From the NCBI GenBank assembly GCA_000403215.2, contig KE159538.1:69973-133972 (forward strand): 64,000 bases of DNA. The letters are read 5' to 3'. The notes beneath the pieces were generated by a model. The model was not told the DNA's origin. It saw nothing but the letters and a program-made list of their open reading frames with translations, and did no database searches. Origin of the DNA: Lachnospiraceae bacterium A4 (GTDB lineage: Bacteria > Bacillota > Clostridia > Lachnospirales > Lachnospiraceae). Position numbers and translations under genes: made by a program. Shown here in pieces: positions 44,239 to 52,598 of this stretch (positions within the stretch are counted from its first letter, which is position 1; the number at the start of each line of letters is the position of its first letter).

Positions 44239-45249
44239 TTATGCGTTTGTGAGCCTTACAAAATTCTGTAGTGTCTCATATGCCTTTCCGCTCCTGATGG
44301 TTTCACGTGCGATTTCTACTCCTTGTGCGATATTAGACGCCCCGCCCATCAGATAAATTCCCGCACCAGCATTTAAAATCACTGCGTCCGCCTTTGCGTC
44401 CGTGCACTCGCCTTTGAATATACGCTCCGTAATTTTTGCATTTTCAATGCCGTCCCCTCCTGTCAGCTCGCTCTTTTGGCATCTTTTAAACCCAAACTGT
44501 TCTGGTATAATCACATATCTCTCAAATTTTCCATCTCTGACTTCCACGCAGGTTGTCGGCGCGCTCATAGATATCTCATCGAGTCTGTCCTGCCCATACA
44601 CTACAAGCGCACGCTTTATACCAAGGTTGTTCAGCACATGTGCCAGCGGCTCCACTAATTCCTCACTGTAAACCCCCATAAGTTCCGCATTCGCCTGTGC
44701 AGGATTTGAGAGGGGTCCGAGAATATTGAACACGGTTCTTAGCCCGATTCCCTTTCTTACAGGTCCCACAAAGCGCATTGCCGCATGATATTTCTGTGCG
44801 AACATAAAGCAGATATTACCTTTTTCCAACACCCTTTCATTTTGCTCTGGTTCCAAGTCCAGCTTGACGCCAAGCGCCTCAAGGCAATCGGCGGCACCGC
44901 TTTTGCTTGACACACTCCTGTTTCCATGCTTTGCAACCTTATACCCTGCCGCTGCAGTCACAATGCTTGCCGCCGTGCTGATATTGATGGTGTTTGCCTC
45001 ATCGCCTCCTGTTCCCACAATTTCAAGCACATCACCACTGACAGGAACTTTCAAGCCATGTTTTCTCATACACTTTGCAAATGCGGTAATCTCCTCGACT
45101 GTTTCCCCTTTCATGCGAAGCGCGGTGAGAAATGACGCCATATTTATCTGTTCTGCCTCACCGCTCATCATTTCATCCATTACCTGTGCCGCTTCATCGG
45201 CTGTCAAATCAATGTTTTCCACTATTTTTTTCGTTGCTTCTATTATCAT
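44239..45249 (-). CDS. trpD: Anthranilate phosphoribosyltransferase
   Basis: 336 aa. PRPP-binding VGTGGDEANTINISTAAS, then KHGNRSVSSKSGAAD and GPLSNPA. Transfers phosphoribose to anthranilate. A stand-alone TrpD, not fused to trpG. 30 bp after trpG. Confidence 0.97.
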   Translation of the reverse strand: MIIEATKKIVENIDLTADEAAQVMDEMMSGEAEQINMASFLTALRMKGETVEEITAFAKCMRKHGLKVPVSGDVLEIVGTGGDEANTINISTAASIVTAAAGYKVAKHGNRSVSSKSGAADCLEALGVKLDLEPEQNERVLEKGNICFMFAQKYHAAMRFVGPVRKGIGLRTVFNILGPLSNPAQANAELMGVYSEELVEPLAHVLNNLGIKRALVVYGQDRLDEISMSAPTTCVEVRDGKFERYVIIPEQFGFKRCQKSELTGGDGIENAKITERIFKGECTDAKADAVILNAGAGIYLMGGASNIAQGVEIARETIRSGKAYETLQNFVRLTNA

Positions 45250-45279
45250 TTCCTGCTCCTGCCTTTCCCTAAATATTTG

Positions 45280-45867
45280 TTATACTATTTTCAAAAAATT
45301 ATCTATAAGCTTCTTTCCATATGGTGTCATAATAGACTCTGGATGAAACTGCACACCATATACAGGATTCATTTTATGCTGCAGTGCCATCACCACCCCT
45401 TTCTCATCGACCGCTGTAACGACAAGTTCCTCAGGAATATTGTTTTTATCAACGGCAAGCGAGTGATACCTTGCGACCTTCAGTTCCGCAGGAAGTCCCT
45501 GAAAAAGACGAGTCCCATTGTCTGCTTTTATTACACACTGTTTTCCATGCATCAGCTCTGGCGCATAGACAATGCTGCCGCCAAAGGCCTCACAAATCGC
45601 CTGATGTCCCAGACAGACACCCAGCAGTGGGATTTTCCCGTTCGCTTCCCTGATAAGCGACTCGCACACCCCCGCATCAGACGGCTTTCCGGGGCCCGGT
45701 GAAAGAACAATGCGAGTCGGTGCCAATGCCATAATCTGCGCGGCTGTGTGTGTATCATTTCGGATCACCAAAAGTTCTTCCGGCTCCGCATCTTCTCCCA
45801 GCAATTCTCCAATCATCTGCACTAAATTAAAAGAAAAACTGTCATAATTATCAATTACCACTATCAT
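45280..45867 (-). CDS. trpG: Anthranilate synthase glutamine amidotransferase subunit
   Basis: 195 aa, class I amidotransferase. Nucleophile Cys in LLGVCLGHQAICEAFGG; His-Glu in GVQFHPESIMTPYG. Start ATG 45867 overlaps the trpE stop as ATGA; a longer frame to 45888 is inside trpE. It supplies ammonia to TrpE. Confidence 0.97.
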   Translation of the reverse strand: MIVVIDNYDSFSFNLVQMIGELLGEDAEPEELLVIRNDTHTAAQIMALAPTRIVLSPGPGKPSDAGVCESLIREANGKIPLLGVCLGHQAICEAFGGSIVYAPELMHGKQCVIKADNGTRLFQGLPAELKVARYHSLAVDKNNIPEELVVTAVDEKGVVMALQHKMNPVYGVQFHPESIMTPYGKKLIDNFLKIV

Positions 45868-47318
45868 TTTAATCCCTCCCCAACACATCTTATTGCATCA
45901 ATCACAGCGCCCGCCTTGTCCGCGCACTCCTGATATTCATTCTCCGGGATGGAATCCGCCACAATTCCGGCGCCTGCCTGAACATATACTTTGCTGCCCT
46001 TTTTGACTGCCGTTCGAATCGCAATGCATACGTCCAGATTCCCGCTGAAATCAAGATATCCAATGGCTCCGCCGTACACGCCTCTCGGCACTGGCTCCAG
46101 TTCGTCGATAATCTCACATGCCCTGAATTTCGGGGCTCCTGAAAGCGTTCCCGCAGGCAGTAGCGCCTCGACGGTATCGCTGCAGGTTTTATCAGCTGCA
46201 AGTGTCCCGGTAACAGTGCTTGCAATGTGCATAACCTTGGAAAACCTATGGACTGCCATGTAATCTGTGACCTTGACGCTGCCATACGCTGCAATTTTTC
46301 CAATGTCATTTCTCGCCAAGTCAACCAGCATATTGTGTTCCGCACACTCTTTTTCATCCGCTAAAAGTTCTTTCTCAAGTGCAGTGTCCTGTTCCCTGTC
46401 CTTTCCCCGCCTCCTTGTACCTGCTACCGGAAATGTCATCAGTTTCCTGTTCGTAAGCTTTACCATTGTCTCCGGCGAAGTCCCTGCAATCTGCATTTCC
46501 TTCAGTTTGATAAAATACATGTATGGAGATGGGTTGGTAGTGCGCAGCACCCTGTAAGCATTGAGCAGGCTTCCTTCATAATCGGCTTCAAATCTCCGTG
46601 AAATCACTCCCTGAAATATATCGCCCTCTTTAATAAATTGTTTTGTCCTTTCAACCACCGTGCAATATTCCTCCTTAGAAAAATTACAGGTAAATTCCGG
46701 TGCAGGCGGCTGTTTTTCATGGGGAATCGGTTCAGTGACCCGTATAGTCTCCACAAACGTTTCCAGATCAGCGGCTGCTTTTCGGTAGCCCGCCTCTCCC
46801 TCCTGTGTCTTTGCATTGATGATAAAACACAACTTATGATGCAGATGGTCGAATACAATCAACTTGTCAAACAACATCAGTTCATAATCGTTCATATCAC
46901 TTTGCTTAATCCTCAGCTTCGGCTCCGCATACTGAATCATTTCATATGCAAAATATCCGACCAGACCTCCAGTAAATGGCGGAAGCCCTTCGATCTGTGG
47001 GGAACGGTATGTATTAAGAAGTGTCTGCAACGCCTCTTTTGGCGTTCCGGATAAGACACGTACCATCCCATTTTCTTTCACTTTCACGGTTCCGCCTTTG
47101 CAGGCGACAGTGAGCTTTGGACGGAAGCCCAAAAAAGAATATCTTCCGGAACTGCCACCCTCAACACTTTCCAGTAAAAAATATTGGTCATCCAGTGCCG
47201 CAAGCTTTCTGAGCATCAGAATCGGCGTAATATCGTCTGCTAAAACCTCCTTGCACACAGGAATATATGTATATTCGTTCTCATACTGTCTCATCTGAAC
47301 ATATGTTGGTTTTATCAT
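45864..47318 (-). CDS. trpE: Anthranilate synthase component I
   Basis: 484 aa. Chorismate to anthranilate. The Trp feedback site LLES lies at residues 53-56 (YFLLESVEGG). The chorismate site PVAGTRRRGKDREQD, LVDLARNDIG and AGAGIVADSIPENEY are present. First structural gene of the operon, controlled by the T-box leader upstream. ATG 47318 follows GAAAGGATGATGC. Confidence 0.97.
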   Translation of the reverse strand: MIKPTYVQMRQYENEYTYIPVCKEVLADDITPILMLRKLAALDDQYFLLESVEGGSSGRYSFLGFRPKLTVACKGGTVKVKENGMVRVLSGTPKEALQTLLNTYRSPQIEGLPPFTGGLVGYFAYEMIQYAEPKLRIKQSDMNDYELMLFDKLIVFDHLHHKLCFIINAKTQEGEAGYRKAAADLETFVETIRVTEPIPHEKQPPAPEFTCNFSKEEYCTVVERTKQFIKEGDIFQGVISRRFEADYEGSLLNAYRVLRTTNPSPYMYFIKLKEMQIAGTSPETMVKLTNRKLMTFPVAGTRRRGKDREQDTALEKELLADEKECAEHNMLVDLARNDIGKIAAYGSVKVTDYMAVHRFSKVMHIASTVTGTLAADKTCSDTVEALLPAGTLSGAPKFRACEIIDELEPVPRGVYGGAIGYLDFSGNLDVCIAIRTAVKKGSKVYVQAGAGIVADSIPENEYQECADKAGAVIDAIRCVGEGLK

Positions 47319-47364
47319 TTTTGCATCATCCTTTCTTCTTTTTGTCTCCCCGTGAATATAAAAA

Positions 47365-47676
47365 AAGCTTCTGCCCTAATATCTCTACTAGGGCAAAAGC
47401 TTAAATACTTCTGCGGTACCACCTAATTTGGCGTATCAAAAATACACCCACTCTACACACGCACCATCATGCGCTTTCCCTTGATAACGGGCGGAAATCC
47501 CGTTGGGCATTACTCGAGCCGTGCTTTGCCGGACTCTTTACTCCCACCTTCCCAAGTCCATTCCATGCCTTATTGAATACTGTAATCTCACCGCCTACAG
47601 CTCTCTGTGAATCTCCTAACACATGTACTCCTCTTGGTCATTAGTTTCGTGTCGGTATGAAATTATGTTTTTGATA
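47365..47676 (-). promoter_or_regulatory. T-box leader of the trp operon
   Basis: The T-box core AGGTGGTACCGCAG (47411..47424) is followed by a terminator hairpin AAGCTTTTGCCCTA / TAGGGCAGAAGCTTTTTTT (47367..47402). A likely Trp specifier UGG in GAAUGGAC lies near 47558..47560. Uncharged tRNA-Trp should switch on trpEGDCFBA. Confidence 0.92.
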
Positions 47677-47683
47677 AAACCTA

Positions 47684-47711
47684 TCATAAACGTTCTAAAC
47701 AAATATGTCAA
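47684..47711 (-). promoter_or_regulatory. trp operon promoter
   Basis: TTGACA, 17-bp spacer (16 or 17 depending on end base), TATGAT. Confidence 0.85.
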
Positions 47712-47764
47712 GAAAAAAATAAGGAAATCTCAATAAATTTAAGATTTCCTCTGTTTAAACTCCC

Positions 47765-47848
47765 TGCGGAAGATGGGACTTGAACCCACACGTCGTTACC
47801 GACACAAGATCCTTAGTCTTGCCTGTCTGCCAATTCCAGCACTTCCGC
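47765..47848 (-). tRNA. tRNA-Leu (TAA)
   Basis: 84 nt. Acceptor GCGGAAG/CTTCCGC, anticodon stem CAAGA-CTAAGGA-TCTTG giving anticodon TAA, a long class II variable arm, T-loop GGTTCAAGTCC. The CCA end is not encoded. Confidence 0.95.
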
Positions 47849-48011
47849 ATCTGACATATAGAACAAATCCGCACTAAAATCTGTCTTTGCGCATCTGCAA
47901 GATATATAATAGCACTGCTCTGAATTTCTGTCAATAACTTTTGCGCAATTATTCATTAATTATTTTTTATTCGTTACTTTTCAAGTTTTTTGATTTTTTT
48001 TCATTTTATAG

Positions 48012-48040
48012 TTGACATTTGAATTAAAATACGCTAGAAT
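48012..48040 (+). promoter_or_regulatory. Promoter of tRNA-Leu (CAG)
   Basis: TTGACA, 17-bp spacer, TAGAAT, 12 bp before the tRNA. Confidence 0.85.
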
Positions 48041-48051
48041 ATATATTGTTC

Positions 48052-48135
48052 GCAGGAGTGGCGGAATTGGCAGACGCGCAGGCTTCAGGTGCCTGTGGTA
48101 GCAATATCGTGTGGGTTCAAGTCCCATCTCCTGCA
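48052..48135 (+). tRNA. tRNA-Leu (CAG)
   Basis: 84 nt. Acceptor GCAGGAG/CTCCTGC, anticodon stem CAGGC-TTCAGGT-GCCTG giving CAG, class II variable arm, T-loop GGTTCAAGTCC. CCA not encoded. Divergent from the TAA isoacceptor about 200 bp away. Confidence 0.95.
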
Positions 48136-48141
48136 TATTTC

Positions 48142-48182
48142 AATAACTCTAAATTTTTCAATTGAAAATTTAGAGTTATTTT
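48142..48182 (+). terminator. Terminator of tRNA-Leu (CAG)
   Basis: AATAACTCTAAATTTT and AAAATTTAGAGTTATT are perfect complements, followed by a T-run. Confidence 0.9.
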
Positions 48183-48462
48183 TATTTTCTATAATGTGCC
48201 TGTGTGTAACCGAACAGAAAATCTTCTTCCCCTGTTCGTGCGGCTCGTGTACCGCTTTAGTGGCTTTTTCCTATGCACGGGTCTGTGCAAAAAAGAGTGC
48301 CAAAGTTATTTCCTCCTGACACTCTCTGTAACATGAATTTAATTTCAATCCCATGCTCTTCTTTTTCATTTGCCGGCATATCTCTCACATCCGTTTCCTA
48401 AGCAAAACGACATGTGTTTGTTATGCTTTTAGTATATCATAAGCAGCTTACGAGATCTATTA
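48183..48462. other. Gene-free stretch after tRNA-Leu
   Basis: No frame with a ribosome site, no tRNA and no strong hairpin seen. Perhaps the 3' region of the HPr-like transcript. Confidence 0.5.
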
Positions 48463-48699
48463 TTACGCCACGACATATTTTTCAATTCTGGACATGAACT
48501 CTGCCCGTTCTTCCAGCTCGGCATGCACGTCCAGAAGCAGGGGCTTTCTGCAATCACAGCTCAGTACACCCAGAAGCGATTTTGCATCGAGATATGTATT
48601 TCTGCCGCTGATCAAATCAATGTCATACGGCGCACTCCTCGTAATATCTATAAAATCGCGAACTTTTTCTACTGAATCAAGCAAAACTTTTACTCCCAT
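48463..48699 (-). CDS. HPr-like protein lacking the active-site His
   Basis: 78 aa, HPr size. The segment around the regulatory serine is HPr-like (GRNTYLDAKSLLGVLSCD, compare AKSIMGVMSL). The phosphoryl-accepting His of the GLHARPA motif is absent: residues 1-57 contain no His at all (the region reads DSVEKVRDFIDITRS). It cannot carry phosphate in the sugar PTS as HPr does, but could bind HPr partners such as CcpA or HPr kinase. ATG 48699 follows AGAAAGGAAG. Own promoter at 48780..48808. Confidence 0.75.
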   Translation of the reverse strand: MGVKVLLDSVEKVRDFIDITRSAPYDIDLISGRNTYLDAKSLLGVLSCDCRKPLLLDVHAELEERAEFMSRIEKYVVA

Positions 48700-49046
48700 G
48701 ATAAACTTCCTTTCTAAAATTTTCTTTCAATCGTTTTTCTTTATATGCTTCGTCTAAAAATAAGGCTGCTGCTCTTCTTATTATCGCGTATATTCCCACA
48801 GTAATCAAGTATTTACTTTCTTTTCTCTATTTTAGTGTATTTTCATGATTTTTCGCTCTTATTTTTATGCATATATTATAATCACGAAATAAAATATTAT
48901 CTTTTGCAAACTTATATGCATCTTTTTGCACTATTATTTATGCATATAATTGCATTTTATCAGAATTTACCATGACAATTTTTCATCTGCTGACTCATCA
49001 GTCCCCCTTCTCTCTATAATATATGATTCCTGATCTGCTTTTTATT
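48700..49046. other. AT-rich intergenic stretch with ATGCAT palindromes
   Basis: Holds the HPr-like gene promoter and three ATGCAT palindromes (near 48868, 48914 and 48951), two of them as TTATGCATATA. No gene seen. Confidence 0.6.
48780..48808 (-). promoter_or_regulatory. Promoter of the HPr-like gene
   Basis: TTGATT, 17-bp spacer, GATAAT. Confidence 0.6.
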
Positions 49047-49352
49047 CTATTCTTCGTTTTGTGTGCGCAGCTTCTCAAAATGCCGCTCTAAGAGCGCCAC
49101 AACAGCGTCTTGGTCCTCTGGCTTGTCCAGTATGACACAGGTGCCAAAGACATCATCATACTGATAAACCAACTTGTACGGATCTCCCTTAATCATATAC
49201 TGCGCGTCTCCCTCATAGGGCTGGAACACTTCCTTTCCCATCTCCTCCGCAACGCTCTGCACAAGCAGGCGGACAGGTTCCGATGCCCAGCCGTTCGTAT
49301 CTATCACAATCCAGCCGTCCTCTTCTGTAATCATATTAATCTGATATAACAT
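49047..49352 (-). CDS. Conserved hypothetical protein, 101 aa
   Basis: Acidic, cytoplasmic, alpha/beta pattern (MLYQINMITEEDGWIVIDT..YKLVYQYDDVFGTCVIL..). No family recognised. Start ATG 49352 has GGAGGATTGAACC; the frame extends 12 codons further without a site. It is about 100 bp downstream of the KDPG aldolase gene and may be the last gene of that operon. Confidence 0.7.
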   Translation of the reverse strand: MLYQINMITEEDGWIVIDTNGWASEPVRLLVQSVAEEMGKEVFQPYEGDAQYMIKGDPYKLVYQYDDVFGTCVILDKPEDQDAVVALLERHFEKLRTQNEE

Positions 49353-49451
49353 TGGTTCAATCCTCCTTCTGTATTTTGGGTTACACAAAGAGGCATCACA
49401 TGCACCGTGATACCTCTTTCTTTTATAAAATAGATTCCCTTTAATAATTTC

Positions 49452-50414
49452 TTATTTCTGAACAAGATGAACTGCAAACCCACCGATTTCCTCGTCCATA
49501 TAGATTGCGGTGAGCTTTCCGTTCTTTACCACCGCAGAGTCCTCCGCGAACTTCACCTTTTTCACAGACTCCAGATAATTCTTGGCGCGCACCACGCTGT
49601 TTGTGCCAATCGCAATATGCCCCTTTGCGCCGCGTCCGGTTTGCTTCATTGCCTCGATCTCAATCCCTGCAAAGACCGAGCTGTTTCCTGCCTTCTTGGT
49701 AAATCCAAACAATTCATCATATCTGGAAGCCACCGCGTCCGCCGCTGCCTCATTCTCACAGTTTACACCGATATGTCTGAGTTCAAAGCCGAGCATCGTT
49801 CTCACAGCTTCCTCTGTGAGTGCCTGAATCTCATCATACTTTCCGGCTGTCACAAGGTCTTTCTTCACCATCCATGAGCCGCCGCACGCGATAATCTTGT
49901 CAAATGCAAGATACTCGCAGATATTTTTCGCGGTAATTCCGCCTGTCGGCATAAATTTCATCTGCGTGTAGGGCGCTGCCATGGACTTGATCATATTCAA
50001 GCCGCCTGCTGCCTCTGCCGGGAAAAACTTGACCACCTCAAGCCCCAACTCGATCGCCTGCTCAACGTCTGACGGATTGGAAGTACCCGGTGTCACAGGC
50101 ACGCCTTTGTCAATACAGTGCTTCACCACCTTGGGATTTAATCCGGGGCTTACGATAAATTTTGCCCCCGCATTCACCGCACGGTCAACCTGCTCTGTCG
50201 TGAGCACCGTGCCTGCGCCGACCAGCATCTCGGGAAATTCACTCGCCATAATCCGAATCGACTCCTCTGCTGCTGCGGTTCTGAACGTGACCTCCGCGCA
50301 GGGCAGTCCGCCCTTGATCAGTGCCTCTGCCAGCGGTTTTGCATCCTTTGCGTCATCTAATACAACAACCGGCACAATGCCTACTTTGCTGATTTTTTCC
50401 AATACCTCGTTCAT
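49452..50414 (-). CDS. KDPG/KHG aldolase with C-terminal VOC-like domain
   Basis: 320 aa, against about 210 for classical Eda. The N-domain (residues 1-205) is complete: CAEVTFRT (catalytic Glu), VGAGTVLT, FIVSPG, the Schiff-base Lys in VVKFFPAEAAGG, and FMPTGGI. It cleaves 2-keto-3-deoxy-6-phosphogluconate to pyruvate and glyceraldehyde-3-phosphate. The extra C-domain (about 215-320: LRHIGVNCENEAAADAV..GHIAIGTNSVVRAKNYL..GFAVHLVQK) resembles a glyoxalase/VOC half-fold, role unknown. Start ATG 50414 follows AGAGGAAAAAT. Operon with the kinase and SDR genes. Confidence 0.9.
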   Translation of the reverse strand: MNEVLEKISKVGIVPVVVLDDAKDAKPLAEALIKGGLPCAEVTFRTAAAEESIRIMASEFPEMLVGAGTVLTTEQVDRAVNAGAKFIVSPGLNPKVVKHCIDKGVPVTPGTSNPSDVEQAIELGLEVVKFFPAEAAGGLNMIKSMAAPYTQMKFMPTGGITAKNICEYLAFDKIIACGGSWMVKKDLVTAGKYDEIQALTEEAVRTMLGFELRHIGVNCENEAAADAVASRYDELFGFTKKAGNSSVFAGIEIEAMKQTGRGAKGHIAIGTNSVVRAKNYLESVKKVKFAEDSAVVKNGKLTAIYMDEEIGGFAVHLVQK

Positions 50415-50454
50415 ATTTTTCCTCTTTTCCATCTTATGATATCAATGTATCATT

Positions 50455-51258
50455 CTATTTAGGCTGTTTGCCTATGTAAGCAAGAATACCGCCATCAACA
50501 TACAGTATATGTCCATTTACGCCATTTGATGCTTCTGATGCAAGGAAAACAGCAGGCCCGCCAAGCTCTTCAGGCTGTAGCCATCTGTTCGCAGGCGTCT
50601 TTGCACAGATAAACGTGTCAAACGGATGCCTGCTTCCGTCCGGCTGGCGCTCGCGCAGCGGCGCTGTCTGAGGTGTCTCGATGTAACCCGGCCCGATGCC
50701 GTTGCACTGAATATTGAACTCGCCGTACTCAGAACATATATTCTTAGTAAGCATCTTGAGACCGCCCTTAGCCGCTGCATAAGCAGAAACTGTCTCACGT
50801 CCAAGTTCTGACATCATAGAGCAGATGTTGATAATCTTGCCGTGTCCCTTTTTAATCATAGAGGGAATCACTGCTTTGGATACAATGAACGGCGCATTCA
50901 AGTCCACGTCAATCACCTGTCTGAACTCTGCTGCGGTCATCTCGCACATTGGGATTCTCTTGATGATTCCTGCGTTATTGACAAGAATGTCGATCACGCC
51001 GACCTCCTTCTCAATCGCTGCAACCATACCGTTGACAGCCTCCTCGTTGGTGACGTCGCACACATATCCGTGCGCTTCAATGCCCTCCTCCCTATATGCC
51101 GCAACGCCCTTGTCCACAAGGTCCTGCTTAATGTCGTTAAATACGATGGCTGCACCAGCGCCCGCCATCGCCTTAGCGATCGCGAAACCAATGCCGTAGG
51201 ATGCACCTGTCACAAGTGCGATTTTTCCTTCCAGTGAAAACGGATTTGTGTTTGCCAT
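50455..51258 (-). CDS. SDR oxidoreductase, gluconate 5-dehydrogenase / KduD type
   Basis: 267 aa short-chain dehydrogenase. Cofactor motif TGASYGIG, NNAG, catalytic SAYAAAK, and the C-terminal NGHILYVDGG. The N-terminus (NPFSLEGKIALVTG) is characteristic of gluconate 5-dehydrogenases and 2-deoxy-D-gluconate 3-dehydrogenases. Between the KDG kinase and KDPG aldolase genes, it probably forms KDG or a related keto-sugar acid from pectin or hexuronate breakdown. Exact substrate not determinable. Confidence 0.88.
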   Translation of the reverse strand: MANTNPFSLEGKIALVTGASYGIGFAIAKAMAGAGAAIVFNDIKQDLVDKGVAAYREEGIEAHGYVCDVTNEEAVNGMVAAIEKEVGVIDILVNNAGIIKRIPMCEMTAAEFRQVIDVDLNAPFIVSKAVIPSMIKKGHGKIINICSMMSELGRETVSAYAAAKGGLKMLTKNICSEYGEFNIQCNGIGPGYIETPQTAPLRERQPDGSRHPFDTFICAKTPANRWLQPEELGGPAVFLASEASNGVNGHILYVDGGILAYIGKQPK

Positions 51259-51381
51259 GATTCATTTCCTCCTAATAGACGATATTGATACGATTTCTGA
51301 TGAAAAATTATGTATTTTCCGGGAATCAACAGCCACTCACCTTGAAGGAATGCTGTTCATTCCCGTAAATCCTTTTTATTT

Positions 51382-52416
51382 CTAACGCTGTACGCGCCCG
51401 GACGCGTCCCCGCCTGCCAGTGTCTCCACTTCTTTTCTTGACACCAAGTTAAAGTCCCCCGGAATTGTGTGCTTTAAGGCAGATGCCGCCACGCCAAACT
51501 CCAATGCCGCCTTGAAGCCCTTGCCGTCCAGCAGTCCGCAGATCACGCCGCCCGCAAAGGAATCGCCGCCGCCGACACGGTCTACAATGGGATGAATGCG
51601 GTATTCTTTCGAGTGGTAAAATTCTTTCGTGTCTCTTGCATAAATACATGCAGACCAGCCATTGTCCGAAGCAGAATGGCTCACTCTAAGCGAAGAGATG
51701 CAGTACTCAAAGTTGTAATCTGCAACCATCTGCTCAAAGATCGACTTGTACCCTGCAAGCTCAAGATCTCCGCTCGTGACATCTGTATTGCCCGGCTTAT
51801 ATCCCAGCACAAGCTCTGCATCTTCCTCGTTTCCAATGCAGACGTCCACATACTGCATCAGATTTTTCATCACTTTCTGCGCCTTCTCTGAGGACCACAG
51901 CTTCTTTCTGAAATTCAAGTCCACGGAAACCTTTACACCATGTTTCTTGGCTGCTTTTAACGCCTCCTCCGTGAGCACTGCCGCCGCGTCGGATACCGCG
52001 GGTGTGATGCCTGTAAAATGGAACCAGTCCGCCCCTGCAAAGATTTGGTCAAAATCAAAATCTGCCGCAGTTGCCGTAGAGATGGACGAATGTGCCCTAT
52101 CGTACACAACCTTCGAGGGCCTCATCGCCGAACCGGTTTCCAGATAGTAAATGCCTAAGCGCTCGCCGCACTTTGCAATGTTTGACGTGCCCACGCCATA
52201 TTTTCTCAAGGCTGCGATCGCGCACTCTCCTAACTCATTGTCTGGAACTGCTGTCACAAAGTGGGCGTCATGTCCATAGTTTGCCAGCGATACCGCCACA
52301 TTTGCCTCACCGCCGCCGTAGTTGATGTCAAACTCGTCCGCCTGAATAAACTTCTCATTGTTGGGCGTGGAGAGTCTCAGCATAATCTCTCCCATTGTTA
52401 TTACTTTTTTTGCCAT
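51382..52416 (-). CDS. kdgK: 2-keto-3-deoxygluconate kinase (PfkB family)
   Basis: 344 aa. PfkB fold: GEIMLRLSTPNNEKF (start), NYGGGEANVAVSLANYG (sugar loop), and the anion-hole motif DRVGGGDSFAGGVICGLL with the catalytic Asp. Phosphorylates KDG to KDPG for the aldolase downstream. Start ATG 52416 follows GGAGGAATGATATC; the frame continues 16 codons upstream without support. First gene of the kdg operon. Confidence 0.9.
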   Translation of the reverse strand: MAKKVITMGEIMLRLSTPNNEKFIQADEFDINYGGGEANVAVSLANYGHDAHFVTAVPDNELGECAIAALRKYGVGTSNIAKCGERLGIYYLETGSAMRPSKVVYDRAHSSISTATAADFDFDQIFAGADWFHFTGITPAVSDAAAVLTEEALKAAKKHGVKVSVDLNFRKKLWSSEKAQKVMKNLMQYVDVCIGNEEDAELVLGYKPGNTDVTSGDLELAGYKSIFEQMVADYNFEYCISSLRVSHSASDNGWSACIYARDTKEFYHSKEYRIHPIVDRVGGGDSFAGGVICGLLDGKGFKAALEFGVAASALKHTIPGDFNLVSRKEVETLAGGDASGRVQR

Positions 52417-52485
52417 GATATCATTCCTCCATTTATATCCGCTTTTGTCAGCGCACTCGGTCACGCTGAAAAATATATTTTTCCT

Positions 52486-52499
52486 TGTAAGTGCTTACA
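52486..52499. promoter_or_regulatory. LacI/CcpA-type operator at the kdg promoter
   Basis: TGTAAGTGCTTACA, a near-palindrome like cre or LacI-family boxes (TGTAAGCGCTTACA), placed at about +1 to +14 of the kdg transcript. A repressor bound here would block transcription. Confidence 0.65.
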
Positions 52500-52505
52500 T
52501 TAAGA

Positions 52506-52534
52506 ATTCTAAACTGTTTTACGCAATAAGTCAA
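52506..52534 (-). promoter_or_regulatory. kdg operon promoter
   Basis: TTGACT, 17-bp spacer, TAGAAT. Confidence 0.8.
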
Positions 52535-52598
52535 CTGTCTTTTCTCGTTATTTCTAGTCTATTTTAGTGTTTTTATGAAAATGGTTACATTGCGAGGG

